A DNA stretch of 24,415 bases from the IMG/VR virus record IMGVR_UViG_3300032562_000172, positions 1 through 24,415 of that record; one strand, written 5' to 3'. The position numbers and the translations under genes were made by a program. This DNA comes from a virus. The number at the start of each line of letters is the position of its first letter. The first letter of the stretch is position 1. Below the pieces are notes generated by a model. It saw only the letters and a program-made list of their open reading frames with translations. It had not been told where the DNA came from and did no database searches. Positions 13,626 through 20,864 of the stretch are shown one piece after another.

Positions 13626-14846
13626 ATGTCTTTAATTTCTGGCCTACTGTCCGTTCAGAACGCGGACCCGGATGATCTCACTGGCGAGTGGCAGCAGCAC
13701 GTAACTGTCCGTCATGCCAAGGGGATCGGAAGCGGTGCCGTCCTCTTCGCGTTGATGACGATGTTGAGGAAAGAAAACGCGGAGGCGACGGAGTTCCACT
13801 GGTTTGAGCGGAATCCGGTTCGCAACGACTATTACTCCGACGCGGGGTATAACGCGAGCGTGACCACCCTTGGGTGGAACGACGGCGGGACCCCGGCGAA
13901 TGCGGTTTGGCCGGGACTGGCCCTGAACACGGTGCTGGAGAACTCGCGGACGGGAGAGTTCGTGCGGGTGACCGCCGACGCGACGAGTTCGGCGGTTAGC
14001 GTGGAGCGCGGCCATGCGGGAACGACGGCGGCAGCGGTGCTGATCGGCGACCTGTGGACGCGGATCGCGGTGACGGCGGAGGAGGGATCGGCCCCCACGA
14101 CCTCGATCTACGAGACCCCGGACGAGTTGGTGAACTACGTCGAGACGTTCAACGCCTCGGTATTCCTGACCAACGCCTACAAGGGGACGGTCCTGAGGAC
14201 GGACATGGCGGGTCCGCTGCGGGAACGCCGGATCTACGCGCTGGAAAAGGTTTCCGGCGACATCGAGAAGAGCTTCCTGCTCGGGCGGCGCAACCGCCTG
14301 ATCGGCGCGACGAACGGCGCGTACATCTACTCGACGGGCGGCATCCGTGATGCCCTCGTCAAGGGTGGGTACACCAGCAACATCCTGAACGGCCTCGGTG
14401 CCGCCGGATGCCCGCTGTCCACGTTCCTCGCGTGGCTCCAGTCTTTCATGGTGTTCGGAAGCCCGTCGAAGCTGGCCTTCTGCGGCCCGAATGCCTTTGC
14501 GGCGGTCAGCAACTACGCGAACAGCGCGGCGAGCGGCTTCCGCATCATGAACAACGAGACGGTGTTCGGGATGAACATCACGACCATCGTCACGCCGTTC
14601 GGGATTCTGGAACTGACGTTCCACCCGCTCCTACAGGAGTCCACCGCCTACCAGTCCTCGATGTTCGTGGTCGATCTGCCGAACGTCGTGATGAAGGTGA
14701 TGGAGCCCCTGTTCTTGGAGCCGAACGTCCAGACTCCCGGACAGGACGCCTACAAGGAGCAGTTCCGGGCCAAGTACGGCCTGAAGCTGAAGTTCGCGCA
14801 AGCCTTCGGGTACGCGAACAGCCTCCAGAAGATCATCGCTGGCTGA
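13626..14846 (+). CDS. Major capsid protein, DUF5309/SU10-like
   Basis: A 406-residue protein directly after the scaffold-like gene. The middle segment RERRIYALEKVSGDIEKSFLLGRR, followed by ATNGAYIYSTGGI, matches the pattern of DUF5309/SU10-type major capsid proteins, which adopt the HK97 fold; the late RIMNNETVFGMNITTIVTPFG and LFLEPN segments also fit. It would form the icosahedral shell. No N-terminal prohead cleavage domain is evident beyond a short start. The gene has a strong AGGAG ribosome site, itself inside a hairpin, and highly GC-rich third positions, as expected for a highly expressed gene in a GC-rich genome. Confidence 0.9.
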   Translation: MSLISGLLSVQNADPDDLTGEWQQHVTVRHAKGIGSGAVLFALMTMLRKENAEATEFHWFERNPVRNDYYSDAGYNASVTTLGWNDGGTPANAVWPGLALNTVLENSRTGEFVRVTADATSSAVSVERGHAGTTAAAVLIGDLWTRIAVTAEEGSAPTTSIYETPDELVNYVETFNASVFLTNAYKGTVLRTDMAGPLRERRIYALEKVSGDIEKSFLLGRRNRLIGATNGAYIYSTGGIRDALVKGGYTSNILNGLGAAGCPLSTFLAWLQSFMVFGSPSKLAFCGPNAFAAVSNYANSAASGFRIMNNETVFGMNITTIVTPFGILELTFHPLLQESTAYQSSMFVVDLPNVVMKVMEPLFLEPNVQTPGQDAYKEQFRAKYGLKLKFAQAFGYANSLQKIIAG

Positions 14847-14850
14847 GTTT

Positions 14851-14860
14851 AGGATTGACG
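14851..14860 (+). promoter_or_regulatory. AGGATTGACG element after capsid gene
   Basis: AGGATTGAC differs from AGTATTGAC at one base and follows a GTTTAG remnant at the capsid stop. It lies 29 bases before the ATG at 14889, the same spacing class as the other copies. Confidence 0.35.
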
Positions 14861-14888
14861 TAACGATCAAGAGCCGAAGCATTCGGGA

Positions 14889-15224
14889 ATGATCGAAACG
14901 TCACGCCAAGTACGAAGCCCTGAAGAAATCTTGAACACACCCCGCGACACGCCAACTGGTGTCGCGGGCACAAAGGAGGGGACGAAAAAGACACCTGTGG
15001 AACCCGAGCCGATCATCGAGCGTCCGCTATCCGCGACGGTCAAGATCGACAGGGAAACCTTCAAGGCCATCCGATTCGTCAAGAACACCAACCCAAGGGA
15101 GCGAATAACCTTCGAAGACGGCACGAAGTTCGTCTTTCCCGGCCAAAGCTACCTGTGCCAAGATTTTGAGATCGCAACCCAGATTCTGAAAGTAGCAGAC
15201 CGCTACAGCATCGTCATCCAATAA
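14889..15224 (+). CDS. Small head-region protein (111 aa)
   Basis: The first ~45 residues are charged and low in complexity (TPTGVAGTKEGTKKTPVEPE). Residues about 52-111 look folded: KIDRETFKAIRFVKN, RITFEDGTKFVFPG, then a helix and a final strand DRYSIVIQ. Position behind the major capsid gene fits a decoration, head-completion or minor capsid protein, but no family is certain. The start has only a weak purine stretch upstream; the AGGATTGAC element precedes it. Confidence 0.65.
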   Translation: MIETSRQVRSPEEILNTPRDTPTGVAGTKEGTKKTPVEPEPIIERPLSATVKIDRETFKAIRFVKNTNPRERITFEDGTKFVFPGQSYLCQDFEIATQILKVADRYSIVIQ

Positions 15225-15237
15225 CGTCCACACCACC

Positions 15238-15432
15238 ATGAAGAAGTCCTATTCCGAAGCCTCCAAGCCCGGCAGCACCAAGGGTCCGAGCGGCGGCAAG
15301 GTTCATTCGCCCAGCAACACCCCGGAGGAGCAGATCGCCACCATCGGCGGGATGCCTCCCACGAAGAAGATCGACCAGATCGACAAGGAAAACACCCCCA
15401 AGTCCGCGCCGGGAGCCGTCCACGGCATCTGA
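15238..15432 (+). CDS. Small hydrophilic hypothetical protein (64 aa)
   Basis: It begins MKKSYSEASKPGSTKGPSGG and contains TPEEQIATIGGMPPTKKID. It is rich in Lys, Ser, Pro and Gly, and probably disordered. The start lacks a clear ribosome site, but the frame fits snugly between the previous gene and the terminator at 15478. No family is recognised. Confidence 0.5.
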   Translation: MKKSYSEASKPGSTKGPSGGKVHSPSNTPEEQIATIGGMPPTKKIDQIDKENTPKSAPGAVHGI

Positions 15433-15477
15433 CGCGCAGGTTCTACGTCGCGGTCAGGTTGGTGTGCGCGGTCCTTG

Positions 15478-15520
15478 GGCGGCGGCTCCCGGTGCGGGAC
15501 CGCCGCCTTTTTCGTTTCGT
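15478..15520 (+). terminator. Strong intrinsic terminator
   Basis: GGCGGCGG (15478-15485) pairs with CCGCCGCC (15500-15507), and the inner TCCCG (15487-15491) pairs with CGGGA (15495-15499) around a GTG loop, leaving one bulged C. TTTTT follows at 15508-15512, with further T tracts after. This closes the head transcript before the connector genes. Confidence 0.9.
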
Positions 15521-15530
15521 TTAAACTAAC

Positions 15531-16169
15531 ATGGCAATTCCCCAAAGTTTCAACGACGTAATCGCCATCCTGAATACGAGTGTAAACAGGCCGGATATTG
15601 CGCCGAGCTACGCGGATTTCATCAATCGGGCGGTTCGTGACACGGCGGCGGCGCATTCATTTGAGCAGATGAAGGCGACGGCGACGGTGACGTTGCCAGC
15701 CGGTGCGGGAACGATTGCCCTTCCGCTGAACTGGAAGGAGCCGCAGAACGGGAGGTTCTGGTCGTTTGCAAAGATCGGAAGCGGGACGCAGGCACCCTGC
15801 CCGGTCTACAGCAGGAGCGAAATAGAGCGTCTGGCGGCTTCGTTCCTTCCAAGCCCATACTTGGTATTCACGCAGGACAACTCGGCCTTCCAGCTAGGTT
15901 TGCTGCCTCCTGCGGTGGCATCGGCGGCATGGGCGATCCTCGTCTATTACTACGCCTACCCGGATGTGGTGACCGACCTGACAAAGGGTACGCCATTGCT
16001 GACGTTTTACCCGAACGCAATCCTGTCGAAGACGCTTTCCCTGATTTTCCAGTCAATCAGCGATCCGGTGTGGCAGGAGCATGAGCAGGCGTGGCAGACT
16101 GAGATGCAGCGGATAACCGGGGTCGATGTTGGAGCGGCGAACGCCGCGCCCCGGCCCGACAAGGAATAA
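15531..16169 (+). CDS. Head-tail adaptor-like protein A
   Basis: A 212-residue protein with an N-terminal helix pair (SYADFINRAVRDTAAAHSFEQMK), a beta segment (VTLPAGAGTIALPLNWKEPQ), VYSRSEIERLAASF, a LGLLPPA...WAILVYYYAYP strand pair and a C-terminal helical part. This resembles the adaptor or DUF6682-type proteins found just after the capsid gene, which sit under the portal. It is clearly related to the next gene. The start follows a GTTTAAAC site (15519-15526) by four bases and has no Shine-Dalgarno sequence; it is the first gene after a strong terminator, so a promoter must lie very close. Confidence 0.65.
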   Translation: MAIPQSFNDVIAILNTSVNRPDIAPSYADFINRAVRDTAAAHSFEQMKATATVTLPAGAGTIALPLNWKEPQNGRFWSFAKIGSGTQAPCPVYSRSEIERLAASFLPSPYLVFTQDNSAFQLGLLPPAVASAAWAILVYYYAYPDVVTDLTKGTPLLTFYPNAILSKTLSLIFQSISDPVWQEHEQAWQTEMQRITGVDVGAANAAPRPDKE

Positions 16170-16172
16170 CCC

Positions 16173-16823
16173 ATGACCTTAGACCAATACCGGACCCTTC
16201 TCCTCGACTGCACCAAGCAGGACACGCAGATCGGGATTCTGACCACATGGGTCAACACGGCCCTGTCCGAGCTACAGCGTAGGCGGTCGTGGCGCGGCAT
16301 GAAGAACACGATCAGCCTGACGATTCCCGGAGGGAACGGATCGGTCAACCTGCCCGCTACGTTCAAGGAGCCGCAGAGCGGAATCAATCCACTGCGCGGA
16401 ACGGATGCGACAACGCCGCAGGGGTTTGTGAACTGGTTTCTCTACAGCAAGCAGGAGGTGATGCGGCTGCTGGAGATTCAGGTTGGAGCCCCGGACCGGA
16501 AGGCGTACATCGACTTCGACGGCACGAACTGGAGTTTAAACACTCTGGGTCAGGTCGGATCAACGACCACCTTCCAACTCGACTGCTACCTTTATTTTGC
16601 GGACCTGTCCGGTGGTACGGATTCGAATTACCTGACGAAGGAATATCCAATGCTGGTGCTTGAACAGGCGAAGCAGTACGCCTACCGGCACGTTGGAACC
16701 CCGGACGCCTTGCAGATGGCACAGGCTGCGCAGGCCGAAGTTGAGCGTCAGTACCAGCTTGCGGCTGCGGATGACGGCTTCCGCGAGGTTCGCGGAAGAA
16801 GGTTCAGGATGTCTGGCTTCTAG
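16173..16823 (+). CDS. Head-tail adaptor-like protein B
   Basis: A 216-residue paralogue of the preceding gene: helical N-terminus (ILTTWVNTALSELQRRRSW), then SLTIPGGNGSVNLPATFKEPQ parallel to protein A's VTLPAGAG...LPLNWKEPQ, LYSKQEVMRLL parallel to VYSRSEIERL, a DCYLYFADL strand, and a C-terminal helix EQAKQYAYRHVGTPD. Probably another ring or adaptor component below the portal. AAGGA seven bases upstream supports the start. GTTTAAAC at 16534 encodes Leu-Asn, and another begins at the last base of the stop codon (16823). Confidence 0.65.
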   Translation: MTLDQYRTLLLDCTKQDTQIGILTTWVNTALSELQRRRSWRGMKNTISLTIPGGNGSVNLPATFKEPQSGINPLRGTDATTPQGFVNWFLYSKQEVMRLLEIQVGAPDRKAYIDFDGTNWSLNTLGQVGSTTTFQLDCYLYFADLSGGTDSNYLTKEYPMLVLEQAKQYAYRHVGTPDALQMAQAAQAEVERQYQLAAADDGFREVRGRRFRMSGF

Positions 16824-16840
16824 TTTAAACAGGAACTCTT

Positions 16841-17545
16841 ATGTCTCTCCCCATCATCGATCCTACCCAACCCGCCGACTCAAATGCGATCAGCGCGGGA
16901 GCATCAGAAATCCGCAAGATTTGGACGTACCTTCAGAATTTCCTGAGTGTGTCGTTCAACATGACCACGGGGGAGCTGAACGCCTCGGCTGTCCCGAACG
17001 GCCTTCCGACACCGTATGGCGCGGCGGGGACGATCCTGCGGTCCACGGGACCGAGTTCAACCCCCTCATGGGATGTGGTGGGGAATTTCATTCCGGTGGG
17101 TTTAATCGCCCCGTATGGCGGTGCCTCGGTTCCCTCGGGGTGGCTGGAGTGCGACGGATCCCTGGAATTGATTGCAACCTATCCGGCCCTTGCCGCGATT
17201 TTAGGCACAACCTTCGGAGGCGACGGGGTTACGAATTTCGGGCTCCCGAACCTAAAGGGTAGGACAGCGGTTGGCCTAGGGACCGGTGACGCACCCGACG
17301 CGACGAACTGGACTCTGGGCGAAAAGGAAGGCGAGGAAACCCACACGCTGACCGTTGACGAAATGCCCGCCCACACCCACAGCGTTTCGGCGAATTTGAA
17401 TAACGCGCAGGCAAACGGAAACGTGGGTGCTGCTGGTGGCATTCTCGCCGACCATTCCGCATCTGCGACCGGATCGACCGGAGGAGGCACCTCGCACAAT
17501 AATCTTCAGCCCTCTCTAGGGCTTCGCATGATCATCAAGTCGTGA
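16841..17545 (+). CDS. Tail collar domain protein
   Basis: A 234-residue protein. Residues 86-146 form a phage tail collar domain: GLIAPYGGASVPSGWLECDG, YPALAAILGTTFGGDGV, then FGLPNLKGRTAVGLG. A TVDEMPAHTHSV motif (about 171-182) follows, typical of the part after the collar domain, and the C-terminus reads NLQPSLGLRMIIKS, also typical. Such proteins are short tail fibres or baseplate-associated tips. The N-terminal ~80 residues are a variable attachment part. AGGA six bases upstream supports ATG. It overlaps the next start as GTGA. Confidence 0.9.
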   Translation: MSLPIIDPTQPADSNAISAGASEIRKIWTYLQNFLSVSFNMTTGELNASAVPNGLPTPYGAAGTILRSTGPSSTPSWDVVGNFIPVGLIAPYGGASVPSGWLECDGSLELIATYPALAAILGTTFGGDGVTNFGLPNLKGRTAVGLGTGDAPDATNWTLGEKEGEETHTLTVDEMPAHTHSVSANLNNAQANGNVGAAGGILADHSASATGSTGGGTSHNNLQPSLGLRMIIKS

Positions 17546-18120
17546 GACGTAAACTCGAAAAAGATTTCATGCGCCCCGGCATGGGGCGGTTTGAGGTGGT
17601 GATCAAGTCGCCGACCCTCGGGCTGATGACGCGCATTCCCGGTGACCAGCCGGATCCGCGCTATGCGACTGCGGCATCAAACGTGCGGTTTGATGATGGC
17701 GTTGTGCGGTCCGCTCCGGGTATCGAGCCGATTCTTGGATCGGTTCTCGACAGCCCGGTGTGCCTGATATTCCAGTGCAACGTGATGCCTTCCACCGGCA
17801 TGAACCGTCAGGTTGCGGTGTTGATCGCCTCGGAGCAGAAGCTGTACTCGCTGACGAAGGCGAGCGAGACGGTGTTCGCTTTCCCGGAGCAGTCGGTGGT
17901 GGAGTTTCGGGGTGACCTGACCACGCACGATGCCATAAGGCAGTTGCCGACAACGCAAACCGTGATTCCTCAGACCATCGCCGTGAGCATCAGCGATGAC
18001 ATGGAGATCTGGAAGCTGCGGCAGCGTGCGGTTGGCGAGGATGACAACGACAATGGCTTCATTCTCCCGTTCGATTACGGCCTCGTTTCAAACAATAAAA
18101 TCTGGGTGAGGATCCGCTGA
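17542..18120 (+). CDS. Tail-associated protein with truncated gp10-like N-terminus
   Basis: 192 residues from GTG 17542, or 183 from ATG 17569. Residues about 24-60 (LGLMTRIPGDQPDPRYATAA then NVRFDDGVVRSAPG) resemble the start of long podovirus tail or DNA-stabilisation proteins that cap the head-tail channel, but those are several hundred residues longer. Residues about 150-192 form a different module (EIWKLRQRAVGEDDN...GFILPFDYG...NNKIWVRIR), which recurs in the next gene. It could be a truncated or re-fused stopper-type protein. The stop overlaps the next start (TGATG). Confidence 0.6.
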   Translation: MRRKLEKDFMRPGMGRFEVVIKSPTLGLMTRIPGDQPDPRYATAASNVRFDDGVVRSAPGIEPILGSVLDSPVCLIFQCNVMPSTGMNRQVAVLIASEQKLYSLTKASETVFAFPEQSVVEFRGDLTTHDAIRQLPTTQTVIPQTIAVSISDDMEIWKLRQRAVGEDDNDNGFILPFDYGLVSNNKIWVRIR

Positions 18121-18374
18121 TGTACCAATTCCCGCTTCCACAGGCACAGGTCGTTGCATTCCAAGGCCAGATCACCAGCATCGCCGGGATCCGTGGAATC
18201 CCCACGCTTGGCCTACAATTCCCGTGCGCCTATGTTTTCAGCCTGAACGATGACAGTCAGGAGTGGAAGCTGCGGGCAAAGGGAGCGGGAGAGGCGGATG
18301 ATGGAGTCACCTTCCTGCTTCCAAACGATTACGACTCGATGACCAACAACGTGATCTGGGTGAGGACACTCTGA
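18120..18374 (+). CDS. Small protein sharing the C-terminal module of its neighbour
   Basis: 84 residues. The last ~40 residues ([15 protein letters not shown], then [19 protein letters not shown]) align with the C-terminal module of the preceding gene: WKLR, a GE.DD acidic turn, a LP.DY turn, and NN.IWVR. The first half ([20 protein letters not shown]) has no counterpart there. It starts within the preceding stop (TGATG) and ends within the next start (TGATG-type overlap), so translation is coupled. Function unknown; a structural role in the tail is plausible from position. Confidence 0.65.
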   Translation: MYQFPLPQAQVVAFQGQITSIAGIRGIPTLGLQFPCAYVFSLNDDSQEWKLRAKGAGEADDGVTFLLPNDYDSMTNNVIWVRTL

Positions 18375-20008
18375 TGAAAAATCTGTTTAAACTGATCTTT
18401 ACGGTTTGGTTTTCGCTGGCAATTTGTGGCGGCGCGTTAGCCCAGCATCAGGCGGTCACGGTGTTGCCAAACGGGACATCGGGACACATCGGAACGATCA
18501 ACACTTCGGGGATAACCTACTACAATTTTAGTTCCGGAATCACTGTGGATTTCACCGGGGTAACGATTGTGGGGGGGACAGGGGGAAGCGCGTCATGGGG
18601 TGCGATCACCGGAACGCTTACAAACCAGACCGATCTCGTCTCTGCTCTTGGCACCAAGGCACCGGTTACGACGGCAACAACGAGCCAGCTTCTCGCGGGA
18701 AACGGATCCGGTGGATTTACAAATATTACTCTGGGGACGAATCTTTCCCTTGCCGGGGCGACCCTTAACGCAAGTGGGAGCGGAACGTGGGGATCAATCA
18801 CGGGAACCCTATCGAACCAGACCGATTTAAACACGGCACTGAACGCAAGGATCACAGCACCGGCCACTCCGTCCCTGAACAATTTCCTTTATTGGAACGG
18901 ATCGGCATGGGCGAACGCGACTCTGGGAACAAACCTTTCGATGTCTGGCAGCACGCTGAATGCGTCAGGAGGGGCAGGCAGTGCAAACTGGGGATCGATT
19001 GGAGGAACGCTTTCTGCACAGACGGACTTGAGCAGTGCGCTGGCCGGTAAGCAATCGACGCTTACATTTGCCCAATCCGTCACGAATGGATCCGGGACGA
19101 TCACCCTAACCGGGGATACCCCTACTCCTGCGGCCTCGTACTACTACGGGACAAATTCAAGCGGGACTCGCGGCTGGTTCGCCATTGCGAATCCGACAGC
19201 ACTTTCGTTCTCGACCGGCCTGACAAATACCCTCGGGACGATTACGGTAAACGCAATCAGCCTTGCGAGCGCGGGATCCGGCGGGGTGACCGGGAATCTC
19301 CCGGTTGGGAATTTAAACAGCGGGACATCGGCATCGGCATCGACGTACTGGCGCGGAGACGGGACATGGGCAACGCCTCCGGGGACCGCGTACACGTTTT
19401 CCCAGTCGGTCTACAATTCCTCAGGCACGGTCACGCTGACCAACGACAGTGCTTCTCCGGGGAACAGTTATTATTACGGGACGAACAGCGGAGGAACTAA
19501 AGGATGGTTCGCAATCCCTAATCCGACCGCTCTGACCTTTTCTACGGGCCTTACGAACACGGCTGGTACGGTCACCGTCAACGCGATTAATCTCTCTACC
19601 TCGGGCAGCGGAGGAGTAACTGGAACGCTTGCAGTGGGCAATGGCGGGACCGGGGCGACAACGGTGGCTGCGGCGAACCAAAACATGACACCGGGTACGG
19701 TGACAGTTACGGAAAGCGGTGGCGCGGCGACAATCGACTGGGCTCTGAGCAATTCCTTTGACCTTACCCTGACCACGGTTGGCGGTGGAAACTGCACGAT
19801 TTCCTTCGCCCATGTTCAGGACGGGCAAATAATCACCATCGACATCCACCAGACGGGTGCGAATGCCTACACGGTTACTTGGCCCACAATGAAATGGCCC
19901 AGCAATAACGCTCCGATAATGACTTCAGGGACGCACACGGACACCTACACGGTAAAATACAACGCCGTATCCGGTTATCTGCAAGGCTCCTATGTCCAGA
20001 ACTACTAA
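18374..20008 (+). CDS. Fibre-like repeat protein with signal peptide
   Basis: 544 residues. Residues 1-23 look like a Sec signal peptide: basic NLFK, a hydrophobic [11 protein letters not shown] core, and ALA before Gln24. Cys18 is not in a good lipobox. The mature part has three WGxIxGTLxxQTDLxxAL units (about 75, 134 and 205) of the kind seen in phage tail fibres, and a duplicated block of about 80 residues (FxQSVxNxSGTxTLTxDxxxPxxSYYYGTN..., first near 235, again near 342). The C-terminal ~90 residues ([16 protein letters not shown]) form a beta-rich tip. GAGG upstream supports ATG. It overlaps the next gene by 17 bases. A fibre with a signal peptide is unusual for a virion part. Confidence 0.75.
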   Translation: MKNLFKLIFTVWFSLAICGGALAQHQAVTVLPNGTSGHIGTINTSGITYYNFSSGITVDFTGVTIVGGTGGSASWGAITGTLTNQTDLVSALGTKAPVTTATTSQLLAGNGSGGFTNITLGTNLSLAGATLNASGSGTWGSITGTLSNQTDLNTALNARITAPATPSLNNFLYWNGSAWANATLGTNLSMSGSTLNASGGAGSANWGSIGGTLSAQTDLSSALAGKQSTLTFAQSVTNGSGTITLTGDTPTPAASYYYGTNSSGTRGWFAIANPTALSFSTGLTNTLGTITVNAISLASAGSGGVTGNLPVGNLNSGTSASASTYWRGDGTWATPPGTAYTFSQSVYNSSGTVTLTNDSASPGNSYYYGTNSGGTKGWFAIPNPTALTFSTGLTNTAGTVTVNAINLSTSGSGGVTGTLAVGNGGTGATTVAAANQNMTPGTVTVTESGGAATIDWALSNSFDLTLTTVGGGNCTISFAHVQDGQIITIDIHQTGANAYTVTWPTMKWPSNNAPIMTSGTHTDTYTVKYNAVSGYLQGSYVQNY

Positions 20009-20849
20009 GCTATTCCTGATCGCGTGCGCGGTGGCGGTATGCGCCCCGCTTATCGCCTTTCAGCAGATCCCGTTTGGTCTGTGGGGTCAGGTTGTGTCCC
20101 ACGGAACAGTCACGTTCAGCACGGTTGGAACGACAAGCTGGACGGTGCCTGTGGGTATAACGAGTGTTGATGTCCTTGTGGTGGGCGGCGGTGGTGGTGG
20201 CGGAGAGGCAACAACTCCTGACGGTGAGGCTGGCGGCGGCGGCGGCGGCGGCGGCGTAATCCGAAACACAACCTATTCGGTCACGCCGGGATCAACCATT
20301 ACGGTAACCGTAGGAAATTATGGTTCTTGGGATACGAATGGAGGGTCATCGATATTTGGAACCCTTGTCGCGGTGGGAGGTGGTCATGGAGGATATTACA
20401 ACTCCGCTGGAGCAACCGGTGGGTCAGGCGGTGGAGCAGCGGCAACTTATTCGAACCCCGGTTCCGGTACAGCCGGGCAAGGAAATACCGGAGGCAATGG
20501 GGCAAATTCGGCGGGAGGTGGTGGCGGCGGTCAGGCATCCACAGGCTCAGATGGGGTCTACTCAACCCGAGGAGTTGGCGGCAATGGTGGGACCGGGTAT
20601 CTTTATGCCGGTGTGTATTATGGAGCCGGTGGGGGAGGCGGGGCAACCGGAGTCGCCAGCGTTGGAGGTAATTATTCCACGCCGCCCGGAACAGCCGGTG
20701 CTGGGCATGGTGGTGACCACAATGGTGTCGCCACGGATGCAACTCCCAACACTGGATCCGGTGGTGGAGGTGGCGGCGGTTACTCAGGAAGCCAAACAAA
20801 CGTAGCTCCGGGGTTTGGAGGTTCTGGGATTGTAATTGTGACCTATTGA
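19992..20849 (+). CDS. Glycine-rich adhesin-like protein with signal peptide
   Basis: 285 residues. Residues 1-22 are a likely Sec signal or membrane segment ([17 protein letters not shown]). Residues from about 47 show the [20 protein letters not shown] pattern of glycine-rich phage fibre domains, followed by about 200 residues dominated by Gly, Ala, Ser and Thr with regular GGGG blocks, and a final [10 protein letters not shown] strand, typical of these domains. Such proteins probably form polyglycine-II-like sandwiches at fibre tips and contact receptors. ATG 19992 is coupled to the previous gene by a 17-base overlap. A (GGC)8 tract lies inside. Confidence 0.8.
   Translation: MSRTTKLFLIACAVAVCAPLIAFQQIPFGLWGQVVSHGTVTFSTVGTTSWTVPVGITSVDVLVVGGGGGGGEATTPDGEAGGGGGGGGVIRNTTYSVTPGSTITVTVGNYGSWDTNGGSSIFGTLVAVGGGHGGYYNSAGATGGSGGGAAATYSNPGSGTAGQGNTGGNGANSAGGGGGGQASTGSDGVYSTRGVGGNGGTGYLYAGVYYGAGGGGGATGVASVGGNYSTPPGTAGAGHGGDHNGVATDATPNTGSGGGGGGGYSGSQTNVAPGFGGSGIVIVTY
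20232..20255 (+). repeat. (GGC)8 triplet tract
   Basis: Eight perfect GGC triplets encoding a polyglycine run in the glycine-rich adhesin-like gene. Pure triplet repeats are prone to slippage, so length may vary between phage isolates in steps of one residue. Confidence 0.95.
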
Positions 20850-20864
20850 GGATTTAAACGCATA

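Noticed and set aside
13644-14624. Minus-strand frame of 326 residues opposite the capsid gene
   Set aside because: Arg/Val/Asp-rich composition typical of antisense to GC-rich codons; the + strand capsid match is clear.
18374-18445. Lipoprotein signal at Cys18 of the first fibre-like protein
   Set aside because: Ile precedes the Cys, where a lipobox needs Gly, Ala or Ser; a plain AxA cleavage site fits better.
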